Assembly: GCF_000282375.1 (NCBI RefSeq)
Contig: NZ_AKJK01000076.1
Coordinates: 33,908-97,907, forward strand
Reading direction: 5' to 3'
DNA length: 64,000 nucleotides
Source: Pseudomonas sp. GM50
GTDB taxonomy: Bacteria; Pseudomonadota; Gammaproteobacteria; Pseudomonadales; Pseudomonadaceae
The translations under genes and the position numbers were made by a program. How positions within the stretch are numbered: the stretch's first letter is position 1; the number at the start of each line of letters is the position of its first letter. Below are positions 27,715 through 35,533 of the stretch, in pieces. Below the pieces are notes generated by a model. The model was given only the letters and a program-made list of their open reading frames with translations, ran no database searches and was not told the DNA's origin.

Positions 27715-28935
27715 TCACTCAGGGGAATGAAAGCTCAGGCTGTAGTTCACCGCTTTGGGGCCGGGGTCGAGAATGTCCAGCGCGATGTGGATTGGCGTTT
27801 GTGGTGGCATTTCCGCCAGGCCTTCGAGGTCACCGTTGAGGTACTCGCCGGGCTTGAAGCGACGGCTGGCGATCAGGTGGCCGTTGAGGTCGGCAAAACG
27901 CAGCTCCAGTAGCGGGAAGGGCTGGGAGAAGGGCGCACGGTTGTAGATGATGGCATCCACCACCAGGGCGCCGTTGAAATCCGGGTGGCTGCGGACCACC
28001 AGATTGCTGCTTTTGACTTTTGCGATGTCGACTTTGGACGGCACGGTGCAGCCGATGTGCGGGCACAGTTGCTGGAACCACGGACGGTACTGGTCCTGGC
28101 GTGCCAGTTCGTCGAAGTGATAGGCGATGTATTGGCCAGCGAGGCCGGCGGTGCCGAGCAGGATCAGCAGTAGCCAGAAAAAGCGCCGGCCCCAGGGTGA
28201 GCGACGTTTTTGCCAATCCAGTTGCAACGGATCGTCGGTCAGGTCCTCCAGCTCTTCCGCGCGCAGGGCCGGTCCGCTGCGTTCGCGTCGCTTGCGCAGG
28301 GGCTCGACCGAGGGCAGATCGTCGTCGATCTCATCGGTGGTCGCCGACAGCCCCCCAAAGGGGATCGGGGCGTCGAGCGGGTCGTGCAGGCGCAGTTGTT
28401 GGATTTCGGGTTCGTCGTCCAGATCCGCGGGCGCAAGCGACAGCGAAGGCTCGGTGCGCGAGGGTTTGCTTGGCTCGATCGTCGGTTCTGGTGCGGGTGC
28501 GTCGAGAGTTTGTGCGCGATCGGCGGCCGATTCACTGAAGAGGCTGTCGGACCAGGGCTCCTGATCGTGCTCGGTGGTATCGCGGCGAGCGCTGAGGCTG
28601 TCTTCGCGGGGCCGAGTGAATTCCGTTGTTGGCTGGATTTCCCGCTGTTCAAGCCGGGCGAGCTCTTCGTCCAGATCCAGGCTGTCCAGATCCATTTCTG
28701 CAGCGGTCCATTGCTTTTGGCTGATGGCTCGCTGCACGGGCGGTTCGACGGACGCCGGTGCAACCGGTTTGACCGTCTCCTTGCCGGCCCGCTGCTCGAG
28801 TAACTGCTTGGCGGCATTGAACACCTGCAAGCACGAGCCGCAACGAACCACTCCACGGGCCACGCTCAACTGAGCATGGCTGACGCGGAAGCTGGTTTGG
28901 CAATGCGGGCACTGGGTGACGAAGCTGTCGGTCAT
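27715..28935 (-). CDS. Zinc-ribbon / DUF3426 membrane protein
   Basis: A 406-residue protein. The N-terminus has an MJ0042-type zinc ribbon with four cysteines (CPHC at 9-12 and CGSC at 32-35, with VSHAQLSVARGVV between). A long acidic, low-complexity linker follows (about 60-240), then one membrane helix (FWLLLILLGTAGLAGQYIAY) and a C-terminal DUF3426 domain. The function is unknown. The same type of protein lies between dusB and prmA in P. aeruginosa. The start ATG lacks a strong ribosome site, but the zinc ribbon begins within ten residues, so the N-terminus is probably correct. Confidence 0.85.
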   Translation of the reverse strand: MTDSFVTQCPHCQTSFRVSHAQLSVARGVVRCGSCLQVFNAAKQLLEQRAGKETVKPVAPASVEPPVQRAISQKQWTAAEMDLDSLDLDEELARLEQREIQPTTEFTRPREDSLSARRDTTEHDQEPWSDSLFSESAADRAQTLDAPAPEPTIEPSKPSRTEPSLSLAPADLDDEPEIQQLRLHDPLDAPIPFGGLSATTDEIDDDLPSVEPLRKRRERSGPALRAEELEDLTDDPLQLDWQKRRSPWGRRFFWLLLILLGTAGLAGQYIAYHFDELARQDQYRPWFQQLCPHIGCTVPSKVDIAKVKSSNLVVRSHPDFNGALVVDAIIYNRAPFSQPFPLLELRFADLNGHLIASRRFKPGEYLNGDLEGLAEMPPQTPIHIALDILDPGPKAVNYSLSFHSPE

Positions 28936-28965
28936 GCGGCAATCCGGTTTATGCAGGTGCTCATT

Positions 28966-29844
28966 CTAGCGCCGACGGCCAGTGATGCGCACCCAGCCAT
29001 CGCGATTGGCAATCGGGTCCAGATCGAAGTCCTGAGCGTAGGCGGCGGCGACTTCTTCACCTTGTTCGGCGAGGATGCCCGACAGCGCCAAACGACCGCC
29101 CGGCTTGACCAGGCTGGACAGTTGCGGCGCCAGCGAAACCAGCGGGCCGGCAAGAATATTGGCGACCAGCACGTCGGCCTGAACCTGTGGCAGGTCTTGC
29201 GGCAAATACAGCGGGAAGACTTCGTCGGCAATGTTGTTGCGACCGGCATTGTCACGGGAGGCTTCCAGCGCCTGCACGTCGATGTCGGTACCGACGGCTT
29301 GCTTGGCGCCCAGCAACAGGGCGGCAATCGCCAGAATCCCCGAACCGCAACCGAAGTCGAGCACGTTGCAACCTTTCAGGTCCTGACCGTCGAGCCATTC
29401 CAGGCATAGCGCGGTGGTCGGGTGAGTACCGGTGCCGAACGCCAGGCCCGGGTCCAGCAGCAGGTTCACGGCGTCTGGCTCAGGGGCTGCGTGCCAGCTC
29501 GGAACGATCCACAGGCGCTGACCGAAACGCATTGGCTGGAAACCGTCCATCCAGCTGCGCTCCCAATCCTGGTCTTCGATGACTTCGCTGTGATGCTCGG
29601 GCAGCGGGCTGCCAGTCAGCAACTCAAGGTGAGCCAGCACGCTGGCAGCCTCGGTGCCGCCTTCGAACAAGGCCAACAAGTGAGTGTGCGACCACAGCGG
29701 GGTGGTGTTGAGTTCCGGCTCGAAGATCGGCTGATCTTCGGCGTCCATGAAGGTCACCGACACGGCGCCCACTTCAAGGAAAGCGTCTTCGTAGGTTTCG
29801 GCTTGTTCTGGGCTGATGGCGAGACGGACTTGCAGCCAAGGCAT
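28966..29844 (-). CDS. prmA: Ribosomal protein L11 methyltransferase
   Basis: A 292-residue SAM-dependent methyltransferase that trimethylates ribosomal protein L11. Seen: an N-terminal substrate-recognition domain (MPWLQVRLAISPEQAE), the SAM motif VLDFGCGSGILAIAALLL and acidic loop VGTDIDVQALE, and the catalytic-region motif LVANILAGPL. The frame runs on to 30168, but ATG 29844 with AAGGTG seven bases upstream gives the family's length and N-terminus. The product is cytoplasmic and not essential in E. coli. The upstream region carries a REP pair and the accC terminator, so prmA has its own promoter close to the start. Confidence 0.95.
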   Translation of the reverse strand: MPWLQVRLAISPEQAETYEDAFLEVGAVSVTFMDAEDQPIFEPELNTTPLWSHTHLLALFEGGTEAASVLAHLELLTGSPLPEHHSEVIEDQDWERSWMDGFQPMRFGQRLWIVPSWHAAPEPDAVNLLLDPGLAFGTGTHPTTALCLEWLDGQDLKGCNVLDFGCGSGILAIAALLLGAKQAVGTDIDVQALEASRDNAGRNNIADEVFPLYLPQDLPQVQADVLVANILAGPLVSLAPQLSSLVKPGGRLALSGILAEQGEEVAAAYAQDFDLDPIANRDGWVRITGRRR

Positions 29845-29964
29845 GGCGGGCACCTTTGAAAAATATTGATTGCAGCCTAGCGGGCTGCGAGAAGCGCGCA
29901 AGTTTACGCGAGCGCGAGGCAGAAGACGACCGGGTAGCCAAGGATCAGGTGTGAACAAATCACC

Positions 29965-30098
29965 TGTGGCGAGGGGGCTTGCCCCCGTTGGACTGCGAAG
30001 CGGTCCCAAAACCGTCGATCCGGATTTTCCTGATGCTGCGCGGTTGAATGGTTTTGCGTCTGCTGCGCAGCCGAACGGGGGCAAGCCCCCTCGCCACA
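29965..30098. repeat. Inverted REP pair (type: GTGGCGAGGGGGCTTGCC)
   Basis: Arms at 29965-29991 and 30071-30098 in inverted orientation, about 25 matching bases each, around 79 unique bases. It occupies most of the 327-base gap between prmA and accC. The family differs from the GTAGGAGCGAGG type and recurs at the right edge of the window. Confidence 0.88.
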
Positions 30099-30127
30099 AG
30101 GGTTTTGCGTTCAGCAATCTCCAGAAA

Positions 30128-30157
30128 CAACAAAGCCGCTCGAAAGCGGCCTTGTTG
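30128..30157 (-). terminator. Intrinsic terminator of aroQ-accB-accC
   Basis: A 13-bp stem with one mismatch around a 4-base loop (core GCCGCT-TTCG-AGCGGC on the minus strand), followed by a T-rich stretch, 14 bases past the accC stop. Confidence 0.65.
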
Positions 30158-30171
30158 GTATGGATCACAGC

Positions 30172-31530
30172 TTAATGCTTTTCGCCAGCAAGCTTGTGTT
30201 CCAGGTAGTGGATGTTGATTCCACCTTTGCAGAAGCCTTCATCACGGACCAGATCGCGGTGCAGCGGGATGTTGGTCTTGATCCCGTCGACAACGATTTC
30301 GTCCAGTGCATTGCGCATGCGCGCCATGGCTTCGTCACGGGTTGCGCCGTAGGTGATCAGCTTGCCGATCAACGAATCGTAGTTCGGCGGGACAGCATAG
30401 CCACTGTACAAGTGCGAATCGACGCGAACGCCGTTGCCGCCTGGTGCGTGGAAATGCTTGACCGTGCCTGGGCTAGGCATGAAGGTTTTCGGGTCTTCGG
30501 CGTTGATCCGGCATTCCAGCGCGTGACCGCGAATGACTACGTCATCCTGGGTGAACGACAGCTTGTTGCCGGCGGCGATGCTGAGCATCTCCTTGACGAT
30601 GTCGATGCCGGTGACCATTTCCGATACCGGGTGCTCTACCTGGACACGAGTGTTCATCTCGATGAAGTAGAAGTGGCCGTTCTCGTACAGGAACTCGAAA
30701 GTGCCCGCGCCACGGTAGCCGATGTCGATGCAAGCCTTGACGCAGCGGGCGAGGACTTCCTCGCGCGCGTTCTCGTCGATGCCCGGTGCCGGCGCTTCTT
30801 CAAGAACCTTCTGGTGGCGACGTTGCAGCGAGCAATCGCGGTCACCCAGATGGATGGCGTGGCCCTGGCCGTCGGAAAGTACCTGAACTTCCACGTGACG
30901 TGGGTTGGTCAGGAATTTTTCCAGATAGACCATCGGGTTGCCGAACGCTGCGCCCGCTTCGGAGCGGGTCAGTTTCGCCGAAGAGATCAGGTCTTCTTCT
31001 TTGTGCACCACGCGCATGCCGCGACCACCACCGCCGCCAGCGGCTTTGATGATCACCGGATAACCGACTTCGCGACCGATGCGCAGAGCGGTTTCTTCGT
31101 CTTCAGGCAGTGGGCCGTCGGAACCCGGAACGGTTGGAACGCCGGCGGCGATCATGGCGTGCTTGGCCGATACCTTGTCGCCCATCAGGCGAATGGTCTC
31201 GGCTTTCGGGCCAATGAACGCGAAGCCGGAGTTCTCGACCTGTTCGGCAAAGTCGGCGTTTTCCGCAAGGAAACCGTAGCCTGGGTGGATGGCGGTAGCG
31301 CCAGTCACTTCAGCGGCGGCGATGATGGCCGGAATGTGCAGGTAAGAGTGCGCGGCCGAGGCCGGGCCGATGCAGACGGATTCGTCTGCCAGACCCAGGT
31401 GCATCAGCTCTTTGTCGGCCTTGGAGTAAACGGCGACAGTCTTGATGCCCATCTCTTTGCAGGCACGCAGAATCCGCAGGGCAATCTCACCGCGGTTGGC
31501 GATCAGAACTTTTTCCAACTTCGCAGTCAT
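30172..31530 (-). CDS. accC: Acetyl-CoA carboxylase, biotin carboxylase subunit
   Basis: A 452-residue ATP-grasp enzyme that carboxylates biotin on AccB, the first half of the acetyl-CoA carboxylase reaction in fatty-acid synthesis. Diagnostic parts: VLIANRGEIALRILRACKE at the N-terminus, the glycine-rich ATP loop GGGGRGMRVV, the pair CSLQRRHQKVLEEAPAP, and FEFLYENGHFYFIEMNTR with catalytic acidic residues. ATG 31530 (MTAKLEKVLIANRG) with GGAG upstream is preferred over the earlier in-frame start at 31551. It lies 17 bases after accB in the aroQ-accB-accC operon. Confidence 0.97.
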   Translation of the reverse strand: MTAKLEKVLIANRGEIALRILRACKEMGIKTVAVYSKADKELMHLGLADESVCIGPASAAHSYLHIPAIIAAAEVTGATAIHPGYGFLAENADFAEQVENSGFAFIGPKAETIRLMGDKVSAKHAMIAAGVPTVPGSDGPLPEDEETALRIGREVGYPVIIKAAGGGGGRGMRVVHKEEDLISSAKLTRSEAGAAFGNPMVYLEKFLTNPRHVEVQVLSDGQGHAIHLGDRDCSLQRRHQKVLEEAPAPGIDENAREEVLARCVKACIDIGYRGAGTFEFLYENGHFYFIEMNTRVQVEHPVSEMVTGIDIVKEMLSIAAGNKLSFTQDDVVIRGHALECRINAEDPKTFMPSPGTVKHFHAPGGNGVRVDSHLYSGYAVPPNYDSLIGKLITYGATRDEAMARMRNALDEIVVDGIKTNIPLHRDLVRDEGFCKGGINIHYLEHKLAGEKH

Positions 31531-31547
31531 CAAAGTTTCTCCGCGGT

Positions 31548-32009
31548 TCAAACGATGGTGAACAGCGGTTGGTCGTACTCAACCGGCTGGCCGTCTTCGA
31601 CGAGGATGGATTCGATCACACCGCTGGCTTCAGCTTCGATGTGGTTCATCATCTTCATGGCTTCGACGATGCACAGAGTGTCGCCTTTCTTCACGGTCTG
31701 GCCGACTTCAACGAAGGACGGCGAGGACGGCGAGGATTTGCGATAGAAAGTACCGACCATCGGCGAACGGGCAACGTTGCCGTTCAGCGTTGGGGCAGCC
31801 GGAGCTGCAGGAGCAGCGGCGGCAACCGGAGCAGCAGCAACAGGCGCAGGCGCCGGGGCATGCATCGGAGCGGGAGCGTAGTACTGCTGAGCCGGCGTCT
31901 TGCTGTGACGGCTGATGCGTACGGACTCTTCGCCTTCCTTGATCTCGAGCTCGTCGATACCGGATTCTTCCAGCAATTCGATCAATTTCTTAACTTTACG
32001 GATATCCAT
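31548..32009 (-). CDS. accB: Biotin carboxyl carrier protein of acetyl-CoA carboxylase
   Basis: A 153-residue carrier. The N-terminal MDIRKVKKLIELLEESGI is the AccB signature, an Ala/Pro-rich flexible linker spans about residues 45-75, and the C-terminal biotinyl domain carries the acceptor lysine K119 in VEAMKMMNH. BirA attaches biotin there; AccC then carboxylates it. It sits between aroQ and accC on one strand, the standard pseudomonad operon. Confidence 0.97.
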   Translation of the reverse strand: MDIRKVKKLIELLEESGIDELEIKEGEESVRISRHSKTPAQQYYAPAPMHAPAPAPVAAAPVAAAAPAAPAAPTLNGNVARSPMVGTFYRKSSPSSPSFVEVGQTVKKGDTLCIVEAMKMMNHIEAEASGVIESILVEDGQPVEYDQPLFTIV

Positions 32010-32058
32010 GAATCATCAACTCCCAAAGGTCGGTCAGGGGGCGTTTAACGCTTGTTGT

Positions 32059-32511
32059 TCAAGCTGTTGCCTGTTTTTCAAGCTGCTCTAGGGCGGCCTC
32101 CAGGGCCAGTCGATAACCGCTGGCGCCAAGGCCGCAGATCACTCCCACCGCAACGTCGGAGAAGTAAGAGTGATGGCGGAAAGGTTCGCGTTTGTGCACG
32201 TTAGACAAATGCACTTCGATGAATGGGATGCTCACTGCCAGCAGCGCGTCACGTAATGCGACACTTGTATGCGTAAAAGCTGCTGGATTGATCAGAATGA
32301 AGTCCACGCCTTCGCCGCGAGCAGCGTGGATGCGATCGATCAATTCGTACTCGGCGTTGCTTTGCAGATAGAGCAAATGGTGGCCGGCATTGCGCGCCCG
32401 CTGTTCCAGATCCTGGTTGATTTGCGCCAGGGTGGTGGCACCGTAGACGCCCGGTTCCCGGGTGCCGAGCAAGTTCAGGTTGGGGCCGTGTAAAACCAAT
32501 AAGGTCGCCAT
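32059..32511 (-). CDS. aroQ: Type II 3-dehydroquinate dehydratase
   Basis: A 150-residue enzyme (small type II family, dodecameric) that dehydrates 3-dehydroquinate in the shikimate pathway. HGPNLNLLGTREPGVYG includes the catalytic tyrosine region, LINPAAFTHTSVALRDAL and IEVHLSNVHKREPFRHHS contain the substrate-binding and catalytic histidine. The frame opens at 32529, but ATG 32511 (MATLLVLHGPN) gives the standard N-terminus. It is the first gene of aroQ-accB-accC, with 49 bases to accB. Confidence 0.96.
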   Translation of the reverse strand: MATLLVLHGPNLNLLGTREPGVYGATTLAQINQDLEQRARNAGHHLLYLQSNAEYELIDRIHAARGEGVDFILINPAAFTHTSVALRDALLAVSIPFIEVHLSNVHKREPFRHHSYFSDVAVGVICGLGASGYRLALEAALEQLEKQATA

Positions 32512-32643
32512 CTGCTGCTCCTTTGTCATCTGTGTGCAATTGTCAGAACCCGGCGACTATGCCGCAAAGCCTTTGTGACTGTCCAGTTCTATGCAATAGC
32601 CAGCACGATGGCCGATGTTTACGCGAAATATGTGACCGGCTAA

Positions 32644-34383
32644 TTAAATCCGGTCATTTGCTTTCGCAACACGTTCGGCGAAGTTTTTCGCGTTGATCTC
32701 GCCGATCACCCGCACATCGGCACGTTCGACACCATCTTTGCCAAAAAACATCAGCGCTGGAGGACCAAATAGCTTGTAGCGGTCGAGCAGGGCGCGTTGT
32801 TCGGCGTTGCTGGCGGTGATGTCGAAACGGATCAATCGATAGCCCTTGAGGCGTTCGATGACCTTGGCATCGTTGAGGACCTCGTGTTCGATGACTTTGC
32901 AACTGATGCACCAGTCGGCGTACCAGTCGAGCAGCAGCGGCGTGCCGGAGGTTTTTGCTTCGGCGAGGACGCGGTCCAGTTCGGCTGGAGTGGTAACGGT
33001 TTGCCAGTCGCCGACTATTTGCGGTTGACCGTTGCCCGCGACAATACGCGGTTGGCCAATAGGGTTGAGCGGATCGGTCTGGCCGCTGAATGCGCCGTAC
33101 CAACAGGCCAGTGCGTAAAACAGCAGGAGCATCCCGAGCAATTGCCCCAAGCGTTTTCTGGGTGGCTTATAGACAAATTCCAGCGCGCCCATAAACAACC
33201 CGACGCCACCGGCGAGCAGGCCGATCAGCAGCAAGGTGATCTGGCCCGGCAATACCCGGCTGAGCAAAGCGATCGCCAGCCCCAGTAGCAGCACCCCAAT
33301 CGCGTTTTTCACGTAGATCAGCCACGGACCGCTTTTAGGCAGCCAGGCCGCGCCGCCGGTTGCCACCAGCAACAGCGGCGCGCCCATGCCCAGGCCAAGC
33401 ATGAACAATTTCAATCCGCCGCCCAGAGCATCGCCGCTGGCGCTGATGTACAGCAGCGCGCCGGCCAGTGGTGCCGATACGCACGGCGAAACCAGCAGAC
33501 TCGACACCACACCCAGCACCGCCGCGCCCCACAGTGAGCCACCTTCGGTGCGCCCGGCGATCCGGTCCAGGCGGCTGCTGATGGCGTGGGGCAGTTTCAG
33601 TTCGAATACGCCAAACATGGCCAGGGCAAACACCGCAAAAAACAGCGCGAATGGCACCAGCACCCAGGCCGATTGCAGGCGCGCCTGAAGATTCAGCTGC
33701 GCACCGAACATTCCCATCAAGGCCCCCAGCAGGGCGAAACAGGCGGCCATCGGGAGCACGTAAGCCAGCGACAGGTTGAATCCACGTAAACCACCGACCT
33801 GCCCGCGCAGGACCACGCCGGAGAGGATCGGCAGCATCGGCAGCACGCAGGGGGTGAAGGTCAGGCCAACACCTGCGAGGAAAAACAACGCCAGTTCGCG
33901 CCAGCTCCAGGCTGTGGTTGCGCCGCCGCTGCCATCAATACTCAGGCGCTCGGTCTCGGGCGGGTAGCACAGGCCTTTGTCGGCGCAGCCCTGATAGGTC
34001 ACGGCCAGCGTAAAGGCGCGGGAATCGGTGCGCGGCAGTTCTACATCGAGAATGCCGTGGTAAACCTCGACATCGCCGAAGTACTCATCGTGCTTTTGTT
34101 CGCCCTTGGGCAATTGCGCCGCGCCGAGGCCAACATCGGCTTGATCGGCGCGAAACTGGAAGCGATGGCGATAGAGGTAGTAACCCTCGGTGGCGACGAA
34201 ACGCAGCTTGATCGATTGCGGCGTGCTTTCTACCAGGCTCAACTGAAAGGCTTCGCGCACCGGCAGGAAATCGGCGCTGTTGTTGATCGAGCCCAGGGTG
34301 GAACTGGGCCGACTCTCCAGCAACCCGGCGGCGGAGGCCGGCAGGGCGAGCACTAATAACAGCAGGCAAAGCAAACGGCGCAT
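32644..34383 (-). CDS. dsbD: Thiol:disulfide interchange protein DsbD
   Basis: A 579-residue membrane protein that passes electrons from cytoplasmic thioredoxin to periplasmic DsbC and DsbE/CcmG. Order: signal peptide (MRRLLCLLLLVLALPASA), periplasmic alpha domain with the cysteine pair in GCADKGLCYPP, a central eight-helix beta domain with the cysteines in FTPCVLPMLP and VSPCVSAPLAG, and a C-terminal thioredoxin-like gamma domain with WCISCK. All three cysteine pairs are intact. ATG 34383 is chosen because the signal peptide begins there. It is also called dipZ. Confidence 0.95.
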   Translation of the reverse strand: MRRLLCLLLLVLALPASAAGLLESRPSSTLGSINNSADFLPVREAFQLSLVESTPQSIKLRFVATEGYYLYRHRFQFRADQADVGLGAAQLPKGEQKHDEYFGDVEVYHGILDVELPRTDSRAFTLAVTYQGCADKGLCYPPETERLSIDGSGGATTAWSWRELALFFLAGVGLTFTPCVLPMLPILSGVVLRGQVGGLRGFNLSLAYVLPMAACFALLGALMGMFGAQLNLQARLQSAWVLVPFALFFAVFALAMFGVFELKLPHAISSRLDRIAGRTEGGSLWGAAVLGVVSSLLVSPCVSAPLAGALLYISASGDALGGGLKLFMLGLGMGAPLLLVATGGAAWLPKSGPWLIYVKNAIGVLLLGLAIALLSRVLPGQITLLLIGLLAGGVGLFMGALEFVYKPPRKRLGQLLGMLLLFYALACWYGAFSGQTDPLNPIGQPRIVAGNGQPQIVGDWQTVTTPAELDRVLAEAKTSGTPLLLDWYADWCISCKVIEHEVLNDAKVIERLKGYRLIRFDITASNAEQRALLDRYKLFGPPALMFFGKDGVERADVRVIGEINAKNFAERVAKANDRI

Positions 34384-34454
34384 GACAATCTCGCGTATCG
34401 AAAGTGTGGGCATGATAGCGGACGCAAGCGTGTGTTGCCTCGTAACCCGGATCT

Positions 34455-34543
34455 GTAGGAGCGAGGCTTGCCCGCGAAGAACGATAATGCGGTTTAACAG
34501 GGAGACCGTGTAATCGTTCTTCGCGGGCAAGCCTCGCTCCTAC
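34455..34543. repeat. Inverted REP pair, right arm entering a gene
   Basis: Perfect 31-bp inverted arms (34455-34485 and 34513-34543) of the GTAGGAGCGAGG type, between dsbD and the small membrane protein gene. The right arm covers that gene's TAG stop (34540-34542). Confidence 0.9.
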
Positions 34544-34998
34544 GGTAATCCGCTGGAGTGGTTGCACAGGTTGATTGTTACAGGCGTGTAGTGGGTGTTG
34601 TCGGTATGTCGAAACAGCGTGCTGCTGTGATACTCATAGACTTCCTGGTTGGTCGACACATTGATGACCGAGCCTTGGATATCGACCTTTATGGCTGGAT
34701 CTCGGGTGACGAGAAACGGACCGGCAGTCCTGAGTTCAGACGCTATTTGTTCGTCGGATGGCAGTTCGCGATAGACATAGTATCGATAGCTGAACGGCAC
34801 TGTTGCTCCGCCTCGATCATCCTTGACACCGTAAATGAAGCCATTTTCGCCAAGGGGTAGTTTGAGTACCACATCGGTCAGCACCGGGGTGTTGGGAGAC
34901 ATAAGCCATGTCCAGCCGATGTAAACCAGGCATACAGCCAGCAGGCAGGTGGTGACTATTGTGTATGCGGTTTTTTTAGTAGTTCCTGAACCGGGCAT
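34540..34998 (-). CDS. Membrane-anchored partner of the type 44 toxin, possible immunity protein
   Basis: A 152-residue protein of unknown family. A strong AAGGAGT ribosome site precedes ATG 34998. The N-terminus carries one membrane helix (TIVTTCLLAVCLVYIGWTWL), so the rest, rich in beta residues (YGVKDDRGGATVPFSYRYYVY), should face the periplasm. The gene overlaps the 3' end of the toxin-domain gene by 23 bases on the same strand, the usual layout of a toxin-immunity pair. Immunity function is inferred from position only. The stop codon lies within a REP arm, so the last residues may have been replaced by the repeat. Confidence 0.6.
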   Translation of the reverse strand: MPGSGTTKKTAYTIVTTCLLAVCLVYIGWTWLMSPNTPVLTDVVLKLPLGENGFIYGVKDDRGGATVPFSYRYYVYRELPSDEQIASELRTAGPFLVTRDPAIKVDIQGSVINVSTNQEVYEYHSSTLFRHTDNTHYTPVTINLCNHSSGLP

Positions 34999-35359
34999 AC
35001 CTGACTCCTTTTTTGATCCATTCCTGATCCGCTGGATCATCGCCAAAAGGAGCCTCACTCCACCAGCTTCCAAATTCTACTTTTGTCGTTTTTGCCTGCG
35101 TCTGGGCAAGACCGGCTGCGCGTAACAGGACATTTTCGGAAAACCCCGCAGCAATCCCGGCCGCGCCATAATTGAAATTACCGAAAGCTTCATAGGCCGG
35201 AGACAGTTTTTTGTAATCCCAAGGGCCGCGATTTCTGACCTGGGTATAGAACCAGGAATAAATGAATGCGGATCCCTCTTTCAAAACTTTTTTCTTATGG
35301 AAGGCAACTGCCATGTTTTCCTCCACAGATACGCCTGGGGGCGAAGGTGGGACTATCAC
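34976..35359 (-). CDS. Stand-alone polymorphic toxin type 44 (Ntox44) domain protein
   Basis: A 127-residue protein that is little more than one toxin domain. Motifs of the Ntox44 family are clear: PPGVSVEENM near the start, RNRGPWDYK, FGNFNYGAAGIAAGF, VLLRAAGLAQ and the C-terminal GDDPADQEWIKKGVRY. Ntox44 is normally the C-terminal warhead of contact-dependent or secreted polymorphic toxins; its activity was predicted as nuclease-like. Here no Rhs, PAAR or other delivery part precedes it. GTG 35359 with AGGAGT seven bases upstream includes the full domain; ATG 35314, also with a good site (GGAGG), would cut its start. The overlapping downstream gene may encode immunity. Confidence 0.75.
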   Translation of the reverse strand: MIVPPSPPGVSVEENMAVAFHKKKVLKEGSAFIYSWFYTQVRNRGPWDYKKLSPAYEAFGNFNYGAAGIAAGFSENVLLRAAGLAQTQAKTTKVEFGSWWSEAPFGDDPADQEWIKKGVRYARFRNY

Positions 35360-35495
35360 GGGGCACTCCTGTTGCGCGCACGATTAATTGAAGCGCTAAA
35401 CCCTAGCATCAAAACGACGACTAAAAACCACTGCATGGATAAATAAGAGTTTTCATACAAGAGCTTAGGTGGTGACAGTCCAGATCGTTAGTTGG

Positions 35496-35533
35496 GTTCA
35501 GGCCTGCAGCCTTTAGACCCGGAAGGCCTGAAC
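35496..35533. other. Inverted repeat across the chemoreceptor stop codon
   Basis: Perfect 10-bp arms (GTTCAGGCCT / AGGCCTGAAC), one inside the last codons of the chemoreceptor gene and one just past its stop. No T-run follows on the minus strand, so it is at most a weak terminator or an mRNA 3' hairpin. Confidence 0.45.

Noticed and set aside
35314..35359. ATG 35314 as the start of the type 44 toxin
   Set aside because: It has a good ribosome site, but it would remove PPGVSVEENM, which belongs to the Ntox44 domain; GTG 35359 also has a strong site and keeps the domain whole.
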